From Polaribacter haliotis (GTDB lineage: Bacteria > Bacteroidota > Bacteroidia > Flavobacteriales > Flavobacteriaceae): 64,000 nt of DNA. The translations under genes and the position numbers were made by a program. Positions 26,610-35,723 of the stretch are shown here, piece after piece. The stretch is taken from assembly GCF_014784055.1 (NCBI RefSeq), contig NZ_CP061813.1, positions 3,234,001-3,298,000 on the forward strand. The letters are read 5' to 3'. A model generated the notes under the pieces. It made no database searches. It saw nothing but the letters and a program-made list of their open reading frames with translations, and was not told the DNA's origin. Position 1 is the stretch's first letter. Each line of letters begins with the position of its first letter.

Positions 26610-27865
26610 TGAAAAAGAAAATTTTAATAATACTATTATTTATTACCATTTTAAAAGTTGAAGCTCAGTCTTCAACTTTTTCTGTGGTAGATAGTTTGTT
26701 CGAAAAAGGAAGGTACCAATTGGCTTTAAAAGAATTGGCAAATATGGATGCTTCTTTTAGTTCCAATTATAAAACTGCAACAATTTACGAATCGATAGAT
26801 AATTACAAGAAAACTGCCGAATTTTTAGAAAAAGCTTTGGAGTTTCAAAACGATGAGCAAGCCAAATTAAAGTTGGCAAAAGCGTACCAAAGACTTAAAA
26901 AACCAAATAAATCTATTAAAATTTACGAGGAAATTACTTCCAAAGATTCGTTAAACTTGGTGTTAAAATACCAATTAGGGAAATTGTATTTAATTACGAA
27001 TAATGCTACAAAAGCCAAGAAATTATTTAAAAAATTAATTAAAAAAGATCCAACGAATGCCCATTATTCTTATCAATTAGCTTTAGCATATGCAAAAGGA
27101 AACGATAGAGATCGAATGATAAATAGTTTTATAGATACCTTCGAAAAAGATACGACTCATTTAAAAGCAATCGCACATTTAGCATCTAGTTTTCAAAAAT
27201 TGAAAGAAATAGATTCTACCAAGTTGTTTGTAGAAAAAGGATTGGAATTGGATAAAAACCACATCAATTTAAATAAATTAAAAATTAACCAATTATATCG
27301 CGAAAAGAAATACAAAGAAAGTATTCCACTACTTTTAAATTTAGATACAATCGATAAAAAAGATACATACAGTACTTCTATGTTAGGCAGAACTTATTAC
27401 AATTTAGATAGTTTAGAAAAGTCCAAGAAATATTTTAAAAAACTATCTATTTTAGATCGAGAAAATTATAAAGCTTTTACCTATTTAGGGCATATTGCTA
27501 TGAAAGAAAAAAAATATACAGGCGCTCAATTTTATTATAGAATTGCAACTACTAGAGGAAAAGAAAAAAGAGACGAAGAATATTTCGGATTGGCAACCAT
27601 GTTCTACGAGACTAAAAAACCAAAGGATGCATTAATTAATTTCGAAAAAGCATACAAAGAGAATACAAGAAATTACAGGGCATTATATCAATTAGCAAAA
27701 ATTTCTGACGATTATTATAAGGAGAAGAAAATAGCTTATAGACATTATATAAAATACATGGATAATTTCCAAGATAAAGATGCAGACATGACGAATTTTA
27801 TAAAAAGAAGAATCGCAGAAATTAAAAACGATTATTTTATGAGAGGCGAAAAGTTAGATAGATAA
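26609..27865 (+). CDS. Exported tetratricopeptide repeat protein
   Basis: A 418-residue protein with a signal peptide (KKKILIILLFITILKVEAQ) followed by about nine TPR-like helical pairs (for example YQLALKEL, AAEFLEKALEF-like and KAKKLFKKLIKKDPTN). TPRs mediate protein contacts, probably in the periplasm. It is the third gene of the repressor-protease unit, overlapping it by one base, and a terminator follows. A role as assembly partner or effector of the regulated response is inferred from position only. Confidence 0.8.
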   Translation: MKKKILIILLFITILKVEAQSSTFSVVDSLFEKGRYQLALKELANMDASFSSNYKTATIYESIDNYKKTAEFLEKALEFQNDEQAKLKLAKAYQRLKKPNKSIKIYEEITSKDSLNLVLKYQLGKLYLITNNATKAKKLFKKLIKKDPTNAHYSYQLALAYAKGNDRDRMINSFIDTFEKDTTHLKAIAHLASSFQKLKEIDSTKLFVEKGLELDKNHINLNKLKINQLYREKKYKESIPLLLNLDTIDKKDTYSTSMLGRTYYNLDSLEKSKKYFKKLSILDRENYKAFTYLGHIAMKEKKYTGAQFYYRIATTRGKEKRDEEYFGLATMFYETKKPKDALINFEKAYKENTRNYRALYQLAKISDDYYKEKKIAYRHYIKYMDNFQDKDADMTNFIKRRIAEIKNDYFMRGEKLDR

Positions 27866-27888
27866 TATCATTAAAATTTAGTAGTTTT

Positions 27889-27924
27889 ACGCTCTTGTTA
27901 TAATTAACAAGAGCGTTTTATTTT
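27889..27924 (+). terminator. Rho-independent terminator
   Basis: Perfect 11-bp stem CGCTCTTGTTA / TAACAAGAGCG (27890-27900 with 27905-27915), loop TAAT, then T-rich sequence. It ends the repressor-protease-TPR transcript. The next gene starts only 11 bases further on, so some read-through is likely. Confidence 0.9.
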
Positions 27925-27934
27925 ACTAAAGATT

Positions 27935-28915
27935 ATGAAATACTTAATCCCTTTTTTACTTTGCCTTACTTTTACTCTTCAGATAAAATCTCAAGATAAA
28001 AAAGCCATCGCAAATGTGTATTTCGAGAGAGCACAACAGAGCTACGAACAAAAAGATTTCGAGAAAACAACCGATTATTTAGAGAAAACAAAAAAATACT
28101 ACGAAGGTATTATTAAAGAAGATGTGGCAATCTTTGGTGCCAAATATTACCATGAGCAAAATAATTACGAGAAATCGCAAGAGTATTTAAAAGCTTTTTT
28201 TTTACTTCAAAATAATAAAGGTTCTAATATCTATAAAGAAATGCTGTTGCTCTATACAGCAAATTTAGATGCTTTAGAAAATCCAGAAAATAATAAAAAA
28301 CTTCGTTTAGAAAACCAAAGAAAAGATTCTTTAAAAGTTGCTTATAACGCTGCAATTAAAAATTATAAATCGAAGAATTATGCCAAGGCAATAAATAATA
28401 TTACCAAGTTTGTAGCTTTAAAACCAAATTTAAATTCTAAGGAACTTAAAGAGTTAACAGAGATTTTAGAAATTATTAATGGAGAATTAAATCCGCAAGA
28501 AGAGGATGCAATTATTATAGAAGATCAAGATACTATAACAAATGAACCAACTTCTTTTTTAATTATTGAAGAAGTTCCTATTTATCCTGGTTGCGAAGGA
28601 AGCAAAAGAAATCTTAAAGATTGTTTTTCTAAGAAAGTTCAAGAACATTTTATAGAACATTTCGATGCAGATTTACCTAATAAATTAGGTTTGTCTTCTG
28701 GGAGAAAAAAAGTTTTAATTACATTTAAAATAGATAAATTAGGAGATATTGTAAATATTGGTGCAAGAGCGCCTCATGTAAAAATTAAAGAGGAGGCAAT
28801 AAGAGTTTTAAAGTTAATGCCAAAAATGTTGCCTGGTAAACAAGAAGGAAAACCTGTTAGTGTTAGTTACTCTATTCCCTTTTCAATAATAGTAGAAGGC
28901 GCAAAAAAGGAGTAA
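27935..28915 (+). CDS. Exported TPR protein with TonB-like C-terminal domain
   Basis: The 326-residue protein has a signal peptide (~1-19), TPR-like helices (20-185), and a C-terminal domain (~215-325) closely related to that of the M56 protease two genes upstream. Both share PxYPGC or PNFPGC, a DCF..KVQ.HFI segment, LGLS.GRK..., FKIDK.G, RAPH.KIKEE and YSIPF. This looks like domain duplication inside the locus. The domain is TonB-C-like, but without an N-terminal TonB anchor it is unlikely to energise receptors. Function unknown. Confidence 0.75.
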   Translation: MKYLIPFLLCLTFTLQIKSQDKKAIANVYFERAQQSYEQKDFEKTTDYLEKTKKYYEGIIKEDVAIFGAKYYHEQNNYEKSQEYLKAFFLLQNNKGSNIYKEMLLLYTANLDALENPENNKKLRLENQRKDSLKVAYNAAIKNYKSKNYAKAINNITKFVALKPNLNSKELKELTEILEIINGELNPQEEDAIIIEDQDTITNEPTSFLIIEEVPIYPGCEGSKRNLKDCFSKKVQEHFIEHFDADLPNKLGLSSGRKKVLITFKIDKLGDIVNIGARAPHVKIKEEAIRVLKLMPKMLPGKQEGKPVSVSYSIPFSIIVEGAKKE

Positions 28916-28953
28916 ATGTCGATAATATTTAGTAATTTCACCTAATATATAAA

Positions 28954-29433
28954 ATGATGTTGTTACGTTTTTTTTCTTTTTTGATTTTAATTCTTTTTTG
29001 CATTTCTTGCGATAAGTTTTCGTTCAAAAAAAATACGAACAATAACGTTTTAGATACACTCGTAAATTTTTCTTCTGTAGATACGTATCCGTCTTTTAAA
29101 GTTTGTGATTCTTTAATTGAAAAATCTCAACAAGAAGATTGTTTTAGACATACCATTCATCAAAAAATAGGAGAGGAGTTACAAAAGCACGAGTTTACAA
29201 TAAAAGATTCCATTGCTGAAGTTGTAATTGTAAATTTACTGATAAACTCTAAAGGAAATATCGAGTTAGAAACAATTGAATCTTCAGAAATTATAAAACA
29301 AGAATTACCAGAATTGGATAGTATTCTAAAAGTAAGCATTCAGCAAATTCCAACGATTTACCCTGCTATTAAAAGAGGTATTCCTGTAACCACCAAGTAT
29401 AGGTTACCAATACAAATTCAACTAAAAGAATAA
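28954..29433 (+). CDS. Lipoprotein with degenerate TonB-like C-terminal domain
   Basis: A 159-residue lipoprotein with signal and lipobox ILFCISC near residue 19. The C-terminal ~100 residues follow the pattern of the two preceding TonB-like domains (DTYPSFKVC, DCFRHTIHQKIG, LLINSKGNIE, YRLPIQIQL) but are shorter and diverged. It is the third TonB-C-like module in this locus. It lies 38 bases after the previous gene and ends facing obg, with an imperfect 10-bp inverted repeat (29432-29476) between them. Confidence 0.7.
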   Translation: MMLLRFFSFLILILFCISCDKFSFKKNTNNNVLDTLVNFSSVDTYPSFKVCDSLIEKSQQEDCFRHTIHQKIGEELQKHEFTIKDSIAEVVIVNLLINSKGNIELETIESSEIIKQELPELDSILKVSIQQIPTIYPAIKRGIPVTTKYRLPIQIQLKE

Positions 29434-29500
29434 TTCCAATACTTTCCTAAAATAAATTCAGAATACTATTGGAATTAGAAGTTTGTGAAATGTAAATACT

Positions 29501-30493
29501 CTAAGAGTTCAACATTTTCCAAAGCTTATCTTTTAATTCTTGTAAGCCAATTTCTGCAACCGAAGAAATAAAGATAGTTTCTATACCTTTTGGTAAGTCT
29601 TGTTTTATTTCAGCTATAAGCTCCTCATCTAACATGTCTGTTTTAGAAATTGCTAACAACCTATCTTTATCTAACAATTCTGGATTGTGCTGTTTCAGCT
29701 CATTTAGAAGAATGTCGTATTCTTTATTAATATCATTACTATCTGCAGGAATTAAGAATAACAAAGCAGAATTTCGCTCTATATGACGTAAAAAACGGTG
29801 TCCTAATCCTTTTCCTTCTGCAGCACCTTCTATAATTCCAGGAATGTCTGCAATTACAAATGTTTGATGATCTCTATGTTCTACAATTCCTAAATTGGGT
29901 TTAAGAGTTGTAAAGGCATAATCTGCAATTTTAGGTTTTGCGGAAGTTAAAACAGATAATAAAGTCGATTTTCCAGCATTTGGGAAACCAACCAAACCAA
30001 CATCTGCTAATAATTTTAATTCAATTCTAAACCAACCATCTTGCCCGTCAATTCCAGGTTGTGCATATCTTGGTGTTTGGTTTGTAGAAGATTTAAAATG
30101 CCAGTTTCCAAGTCCGCCTTTTCCTCCAGGTAATAAAATTACTTCTTTTTCGTGGTCGGTAATTTCGTGTAAAATCTCGTCTGTATCTGCATCTCTAACA
30201 ATGGTACCTAAAGGAACATCTATATAAATATCTTTGGCATCATGTCCAGTACTTCTGCTTGCACTTCCAGCACCACCACCTTCTGCTCTAAAATGACGTT
30301 TAAATTTCAGGTGAAATAATGTCCACATATTTTTGTCTCCACGTAAAATAATATGTCCTCCACGTCCTCCATCTCCACCATCAGGACCACCTTTGGTAAT
30401 GTACTTTTCTCGATGTAAATGCACAGAACCTTGCCCTCCTTTTCCAGAAGATGCGTATATTTTTATGTAGTCAACAAAATTTCCTTCAGTCAT
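29501..30493 (-). CDS. obg: Ribosome-associated GTPase Obg
   Basis: Obg/CgtA is an essential GTPase linked to 50S assembly and stringent response. The glycine-rich Obg domain fills residues ~5-158 ([16 protein letters not shown]). The G domain has G1 GFPNAGKST near 167, G3 DIPG near 214 and NKxD-like SKTD near 285. The 330 residues lack the C-terminal OCT domain, as is usual in this phylum. It follows hpt-adk on the same strand after 84 bases that contain a GTGTAATTGT repeat, and is probably co-transcribed. Confidence 0.96.
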   Translation of the reverse strand: MTEGNFVDYIKIYASSGKGGQGSVHLHREKYITKGGPDGGDGGRGGHIILRGDKNMWTLFHLKFKRHFRAEGGGAGSASRSTGHDAKDIYIDVPLGTIVRDADTDEILHEITDHEKEVILLPGGKGGLGNWHFKSSTNQTPRYAQPGIDGQDGWFRIELKLLADVGLVGFPNAGKSTLLSVLTSAKPKIADYAFTTLKPNLGIVEHRDHQTFVIADIPGIIEGAAEGKGLGHRFLRHIERNSALLFLIPADSNDINKEYDILLNELKQHNPELLDKDRLLAISKTDMLDEELIAEIKQDLPKGIETIFISSVAEIGLQELKDKLWKMLNS

Positions 30494-30499
30494 AGTTTT

Positions 30500-30534
30500 T
30501 GTGTAATTGTGTAATTGTTGAAACGTGTAATCGT
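30500..30534. repeat. Short GTGTAATYGT repeats upstream of obg
   Basis: Three imperfect units GTGTAATTGT, GTAATTGT and GTGTAATCGT lie within 41 bases of the obg start codon. They match the pair next to the aminotransferase start at 14485. Confidence 0.5.
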
Positions 30535-30577
30535 ACTCGTTGCTTAAACAATTAAACGTTTAAACATTTACACATTT

Positions 30578-31696
30578 TTATAATGTATCAAATACTTTTG
30601 CGATACGTTGTGTAATTTCTTCGATAGAACCTACACCATTAATTCCGTAATATTTATTTTGAGCTTCGAAATAGTCTTTTAGAATCGCCGTTTTTGTGTT
30701 GTATTCGTTAAAACGATTTCTAATCTTAGTCTCATCTGTATCATCTGTTCTTCCGCTAGTTTTTCCTCTCTCTAACAAACGTTCTACCAATAAATCTTCT
30801 GGTACTTCTAATGCTACCATTCCATTTATTTGTTCTCCTTTATCGGCTAAAAAAGCGTCTAAAGCTTCTGCTTGCGATTGTGTTCTTGGAAAACCATCAA
30901 AAATAAACCCATTGGCATCTGCATTTTTTTCTACTTCTGCTTTTAGCATATTTATGGTCACTTCATCTGGTACTAAATCGCCTTCATCCATATATTTTTT
31001 GGCTAGTAAACCTAATTCTGTTTCATTTTTAATATTAAAACGGAATACATCTCCAGTAGAAATATGTACTAAATTGTACATGTCTTTTAAAAATGTTGCT
31101 TGTGTTCCTTTTCCTGCTCCTGGAGGGCCAAATAATACGATGTTTTTCATTGTTGGTGGTGTTGATAGTTGATATATTTCTGAATAATTTCTGCCTAAAC
31201 CATTGTAGTCTAATCCATAACCTACAATAAATTTATCTTCGATACTTTTTCCGATATAATTTATAGGTAGCTCTTTTCTAAAAACGTCTGGTTTAAAGAA
31301 TAAAGACGCTACTTTTAGTTGTTTTACATTCTTGTTTCTAAAGATATTGTAAATTTCTTGGAGTGTTGTTCCAGTATCTATAATATCTTCTAAAATGATA
31401 ACTGTTCTTCCTGTTAAATCTTCATTAATACCTACCAATTCTTTTACATTTTCGGTAGAAGAAGTTCCTTGGTAAGAAGCTAATTTTACAAAAGAGACTT
31501 CGCAATTTCCTTCAAATTCTCTTATAAAATCGGCAGCAAATAAAAAACATCCATTTAAAATTCCCACAAAAATAGGAACTTCATCTTTAGGAAGGTCTCT
31601 TTTTACTTTATTTGCTAAATATTTTACGATACTTTTAATTTCGTTTTCAGAAATAAAAGGTTTAAAATATAAATCGTGAAGTTTTATAATACTCAT
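30578..31696 (-). CDS. adk: Fused hypoxanthine phosphoribosyltransferase-adenylate kinase
   Basis: A 372-residue two-domain enzyme of purine metabolism. Residues ~1-178 are a hypoxanthine-type phosphoribosyltransferase with the PRPP loop VIILEDIIDTGTT (~99-111), which makes IMP or GMP from free bases. Residues ~183-372 are adenylate kinase with P-loop GPPGAGKGT (190-198), GFPRTQSQAEAL, and a short LID (GRTDDTDETKIRNRF). The start is placed at the ATG at 31696. A TTG start 21 bases upstream would overlap the TATATTTG promoter box. The fusion couples nucleotide salvage to nucleotide phosphorylation. Confidence 0.93.
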   Translation of the reverse strand: MSIIKLHDLYFKPFISENEIKSIVKYLANKVKRDLPKDEVPIFVGILNGCFLFAADFIREFEGNCEVSFVKLASYQGTSSTENVKELVGINEDLTGRTVIILEDIIDTGTTLQEIYNIFRNKNVKQLKVASLFFKPDVFRKELPINYIGKSIEDKFIVGYGLDYNGLGRNYSEIYQLSTPPTMKNIVLFGPPGAGKGTQATFLKDMYNLVHISTGDVFRFNIKNETELGLLAKKYMDEGDLVPDEVTINMLKAEVEKNADANGFIFDGFPRTQSQAEALDAFLADKGEQINGMVALEVPEDLLVERLLERGKTSGRTDDTDETKIRNRFNEYNTKTAILKDYFEAQNKYYGINGVGSIEEITQRIAKVFDTL

Positions 31697-31702
31697 AGAA
31701 TG

Positions 31703-31710
31703 CAAATATA
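31703..31710 (-). promoter_or_regulatory. -7 promoter element of hpt-adk
   Basis: TATATTTG on the minus strand, 6 bases before the start codon, which would make the transcript nearly leaderless. No TTG at the usual upstream spacing was found. Confidence 0.5.
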
Positions 31711-31729
31711 ACTGCAATTGGTTAAATAG

Positions 31730-31785
31730 AAAAACCGTTTTCTTTTTGAAACTAAAACAAGTTCAGCCTAAAGAAAACGGTTTTT
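31730..31785 (-). terminator. Terminator after secDF
   Basis: Perfect 16-bp inverted repeat AAAAACCGTTTTCTTT / AAAGAAAACGGTTTTT with a 24-base loop, flanked by T-runs, between the secDF stop and the hpt-adk promoter. Confidence 0.85.
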
Positions 31786-31802
31786 ATTTATTTTAATTAG
31801 AA

Positions 31803-34800
31803 CTATTTGTTCTTTTCTTCTTTTTTAGAAGCGTCATACATAATTGGTGTTGCTACAAATAAAGATGAATATGTACCAACAATAACACCTACAATTAAGG
31901 CGAACATAAATCCTTTAATAGAATCTCCTCCAAATAAGAAGATTGCTAACATTACCAATAATGTTGTTAAAGAAGTATTTATGGTTCTTCCTAAAGTAGA
32001 GCTTACAGCTTTATCTACGTTTTCTCCTAATGGTCTGTTTTTGTAATCTCCTACAAATTCTCTAATTCTATCGAAAATTACCACAGTATCATTTAAGGAG
32101 TAACCTACCACCGTTAAAATTGCGGCGATAAAAGATTGGCCAATTTCCATATCGAAAGGCATAAAATTGTAAGTGATTGAGAATACACCTAATACAATTA
32201 ATACATCATGAAAAACGGCAACTACAGCTCCAATAGAGTAAGAAATTTTTCTAAAACGTAACAAAATGTATAAGAAAACCACTAATAACGATCCAAAAAC
32301 TGCATATAAAGCATCTGTTTTAATATCATCTGCAATTGTCGGTTCTACTTTCATATAGCTCATTACACCTGCACCTGCTTTCTCGAATCCAGGTTTAAAA
32401 GTTTCGTAATCTATATTCCCTAAATAAGGTTTTAATCCAGTATATAAAGTATTTTGTACAGCTTCATCTACCTCTTGTCCTTCTTCATCAATTTTATAAA
32501 CCGTAGTTATTTTTAATTGATTTGCTGTTCCATATGTTTTTACTTCTGGAGCCGTTCCAAAAGCATCTTTTAATGTTCCAGCAACTTCAGTAGCACTCAT
32601 GTCTTGGTCGAAACGAACCACATAAGAACGCCCTCCTTTAAAATCTACACCTTGTTTTAAACCAATAGAGAAAATAGAAACGATTCCCGCTAAAATAATT
32701 GCTCCAGAAATGATGTATGCAACTTTACGTTTCTTTAAGAATTCTACATTTATATTTTGGAACCATCCTTTAGATACAGAAGTATTAAAAGTTAAGTTTG
32801 TTCCTTTATTTATAGCTCCATCAATTAAAATACGTGTAATAAATACAGCAGTAAATAAAGAAGTTGCAATACCAATCATTAATGTTAAGGCAAAACCTTT
32901 AATTGGGCCAGATCCAAAAACATATAAAATAATACCTGTTAATAAAGTTGTAATGTTAGCATCTATAATTGCAGATAATGCTCCTTTTATAGAGAAACCT
33001 TCTTCTACAGATTGTTTTAAGCCTTTTTTACCAAATAAACCTTCTTTAATTCTTTCGAAGATAATTACGTTTGCATCTACAGACATACCAATTGTTAAGA
33101 TAATACCAGCAATACCAGGTAATGTTAACACAGCATTAAAAGAGGCTAAAATTCCAAAGATGAATAAAATGTTTACAATTAAGGCAACATCTGCAAATAA
33201 ACCAGCTTTACCATAGTATAAAATCATCCAAATTAAAACTAAGAAAATAGCCAAACCAAATGATAGAAAACTTGCATCAATTGCTTCTTGACCTAAAGAT
33301 GGTCCAACAACTTCTATTTGAATAATTCTTGCAGCTGCAGGTAGTTTACCAGCTTTTAAAACTGTAGAAATATCTTTTGCTTCTTCGACTGTCATGCTTC
33401 CACCAGAAATAGAAGTTCTACCAGAAGTAATTGCAATACTTACTGTTGGTGCAGTATAAACATAGTCGTCTAATACTACAGCAATAAATTTATCTGGTTG
33501 AGAAGATAATTTAGTTGTTAATTTCCCCCATTCTTTAGTTCCATAACTATTCATAGTCATGCTAACCTCTGGTTTGTTTAATTGATCAAAAACCTGACCA
33601 GCATCTAAAATAACATCTCCTTCTATTGCAGGAGTGTCGTTTCTGTTTGATTTTATAGCATATAGGAAAATAAATTCTTCTACTTCAAAATCATCATCAG
33701 CATTTTCTGGTTTTTCAGTTTTTACAGTTTTATAGTCCCACAAGAATTTTACATGCCTTAACTCGTTTGGTAATAAATTTCTAACTTCTTTGTTTTTTAA
33801 TAAACTATTTACTGTAGCAGTATCTGCAACTCTTGCTTCTGCAACAACAGAGCTTAATTGGTTTTGAGACTGAGCAATTCTTGGTCTTAAATAAGTAAAT
33901 AAATTTTTCTGAACTTTCGTAGAATCTACTGTTTCTCCTAAAAGATCGTCAATATCGTCGTTTTTTACAGAATCTTTTACTTGTTCAACCTCAGTATCGT
34001 CTTTTAATAATTCAGCAACTTTTGCATTTGCTGTAAAGAAAAAGTTTTGTACTTCTGCATTTGTATATACTTCCCAAAACTGTAATTCAGCTTTGCTTGT
34101 AATTAATTTTGTAACACGCTCTATATCTTTAGCTCCTGGTAATTCAATTTGAATTCTACCAGAGTTTCCAATTCTTTGAATGTTTGGAGAGGCAACTCCA
34201 AATTTATCGATTCTACTTCTTAATACTTCAAAAGCAGTACTAATAGAACTGTTAATTTCTTCTTGTAAAGTTTCTCTTACAGAAAAATTATCTTCGTTAA
34301 ATTTAATTTTATCGCTTAATGCTTTTGTTCCAAAAATAGAAGGGTCACTTAATTTAGTATCACCTGCAACTTTTTCGAATTCTTCGAAAAACAAATCTAA
34401 ATAAGTAGCATTACTAGTTTTTTGTCTTTCGTATGCATTATCTAAAGCTGTATTAAAAGCTTCGTTTTTAGAGTCGTTAGATAAACTCTTTAAAACTTCT
34501 TTTACAGAAACTTGTAAAATGGCATTAATACCACCTTTTAAGTCAAGACCAAGATTCATTTCTTTGTCTCTTACATCGTCGTAAGTATATTGTGCTACAC
34601 CTAAATCGATAACCTCTTTGTTTGCTACACTGTCTAAATATCTGTTTTCGAAAGTAGCTTTTAGTCTTGCATCATCTGGTGCATTTTGTTCGGCATACAC
34701 TTTTGCATCATCTTCTACTTTGTTCGCTAGAAATGTAAACGATAATTGGTATAAACTCACTAATCCAAAAAGAATAGCGAATAATTTAATTAGTCCTTTG

Positions 34801-34808
34801 TTTTGCAT
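31803..34808 (-). CDS. secDF: Protein translocase subunit SecDF (fused)
   Basis: SecD and SecF fused in one 1001-residue polypeptide, as is usual in Bacteroidetes. It uses the proton gradient to pull exported proteins out of SecYEG. The SecD half has one N-terminal helix, a large periplasmic domain with an insert (~270-400) and five helices (~515-665) including GIAGIILTIGMSVDANVIIFERIKE. The SecF half starts near 690, with DFKGGRSYVVRF near 745, then five helices with SLNDTVVIFDRIRE near 905. It has its own promoter and terminator. Confidence 0.97.
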   Translation of the reverse strand: MQNKGLIKLFAILFGLVSLYQLSFTFLANKVEDDAKVYAEQNAPDDARLKATFENRYLDSVANKEVIDLGVAQYTYDDVRDKEMNLGLDLKGGINAILQVSVKEVLKSLSNDSKNEAFNTALDNAYERQKTSNATYLDLFFEEFEKVAGDTKLSDPSIFGTKALSDKIKFNEDNFSVRETLQEEINSSISTAFEVLRSRIDKFGVASPNIQRIGNSGRIQIELPGAKDIERVTKLITSKAELQFWEVYTNAEVQNFFFTANAKVAELLKDDTEVEQVKDSVKNDDIDDLLGETVDSTKVQKNLFTYLRPRIAQSQNQLSSVVAEARVADTATVNSLLKNKEVRNLLPNELRHVKFLWDYKTVKTEKPENADDDFEVEEFIFLYAIKSNRNDTPAIEGDVILDAGQVFDQLNKPEVSMTMNSYGTKEWGKLTTKLSSQPDKFIAVVLDDYVYTAPTVSIAITSGRTSISGGSMTVEEAKDISTVLKAGKLPAAARIIQIEVVGPSLGQEAIDASFLSFGLAIFLVLIWMILYYGKAGLFADVALIVNILFIFGILASFNAVLTLPGIAGIILTIGMSVDANVIIFERIKEGLFGKKGLKQSVEEGFSIKGALSAIIDANITTLLTGIILYVFGSGPIKGFALTLMIGIATSLFTAVFITRILIDGAINKGTNLTFNTSVSKGWFQNINVEFLKKRKVAYIISGAIILAGIVSIFSIGLKQGVDFKGGRSYVVRFDQDMSATEVAGTLKDAFGTAPEVKTYGTANQLKITTVYKIDEEGQEVDEAVQNTLYTGLKPYLGNIDYETFKPGFEKAGAGVMSYMKVEPTIADDIKTDALYAVFGSLLVVFLYILLRFRKISYSIGAVVAVFHDVLIVLGVFSITYNFMPFDMEIGQSFIAAILTVVGYSLNDTVVIFDRIREFVGDYKNRPLGENVDKAVSSTLGRTINTSLTTLLVMLAIFLFGGDSIKGFMFALIVGVIVGTYSSLFVATPIMYDASKKEEKNK

Positions 34809-34844
34809 TTTATATTTATTTAGTCAAATTTTTTAAAAAACGAG

Positions 34845-34875
34845 CAAATATATACCTTCTCGTAAAATCTGACAA
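34845..34875 (-). promoter_or_regulatory. Promoter of secDF
   Basis: On the minus strand TTG (34873-34875), 20 bases, then TATATTTG (34845-34852), 36 bases before the start codon. Confidence 0.75.
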
Positions 34876-34957
34876 TTATTTTAATGGTTTGTTTTTTTGT
34901 GATGTAATTGATATACATCCACTTAAATAGTTTGATTATAATGTAAAAAATTACAAT

Positions 34958-35557
34958 TTAAATGAAGTAATTTTGTGGGCCAGCTCTAACTTCTGGCTCT
35001 TGGTAAGAAGTGTAATCCTTTATATAAAGATTGTTTTTGTTCGCTTTATAAGCAGTTTTAAAAAGCGTATTTTCTTTACTTTCTATTATTTTAGATAATC
35101 CTAAGCTATAATTTATAGTAAACCTGTCTGAACGATGTTCGATTTCAAATATAAACTTATCATCTAAATTAGAGATATCTTCCTTATCTGTTAGTTCGTA
35201 AACATCAATACTATAATTAGAAGATTCTTCGTCTTCTTTATGATTATCAGGGTTTTTATTTAAAACTAATTGGTGCTTTTTTGAAAGCGCTTTTTTAATC
35301 ACATCAACATTTACAGCACTGTAATAAGAGATTTTTAAAGTCCCTTTTTTTGTTTTGTGAATAGCGATGTTTGCAACACCAATTTCTAGCAGTTTTTCTT
35401 GAACTTCGTTTATGGTGTTTTTGATACTATTATTATGTGAAGAAGTATCTATGAATTCAAGAACAATTTCTTGATTAGGTTCATACACCTGCTCCTGGAA
35501 TACTCCAAAGCAGATAAATAACAAAAGAAAAGTACCAATGTACCATTTAGAATTCAT
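34958..35557 (-). CDS. Exported protein of unknown function
   Basis: A 199-residue protein with one N-terminal hydrophobic segment (~4-18, WYIGTFLLLFICFGV), either a signal peptide or an anchor. The rest is a mixed alpha/beta, Lys/Glu/Asn-rich domain with no motif I recognise. It ends in PEVRAGPQNYFI, a short Pro/Gly-rich tail. It lies alone between secDF and the divergent fhs gene. Codon use matches the neighbours. Confidence 0.6.
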   Translation of the reverse strand: MNSKWYIGTFLLLFICFGVFQEQVYEPNQEIVLEFIDTSSHNNSIKNTINEVQEKLLEIGVANIAIHKTKKGTLKISYYSAVNVDVIKKALSKKHQLVLNKNPDNHKEDEESSNYSIDVYELTDKEDISNLDDKFIFEIEHRSDRFTINYSLGLSKIIESKENTLFKTAYKANKNNLYIKDYTSYQEPEVRAGPQNYFI

Positions 35558-35723
35558 GCCCCAAATATATAAAAAAAGATGCGTTTTAGTCTCTAAAAAT
35601 TAGAATCTTAATCAACTTGTAAATTAGCGTTTTAAATATCTTAAATTAAACAATAGTTGAGTTTTAAAATTGATTATATTTATGCCTCTTAATCAGAAAA
35701 AAATAACAGATATAATAAAAGAT

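Noticed and set aside
29432-29476. Inverted repeat AATTCCAATA / TATTGGAATT as a terminator between the lipoprotein gene and obg
   Set aside because: Long 25-base loop and no T-run on either strand; a weak structure at best.
31697-31717. Upstream TTG start adding seven residues to the hpt-adk protein
   Set aside because: The extension would be encoded by the TATATTTG promoter box; the downstream ATG gives the usual N-terminus.
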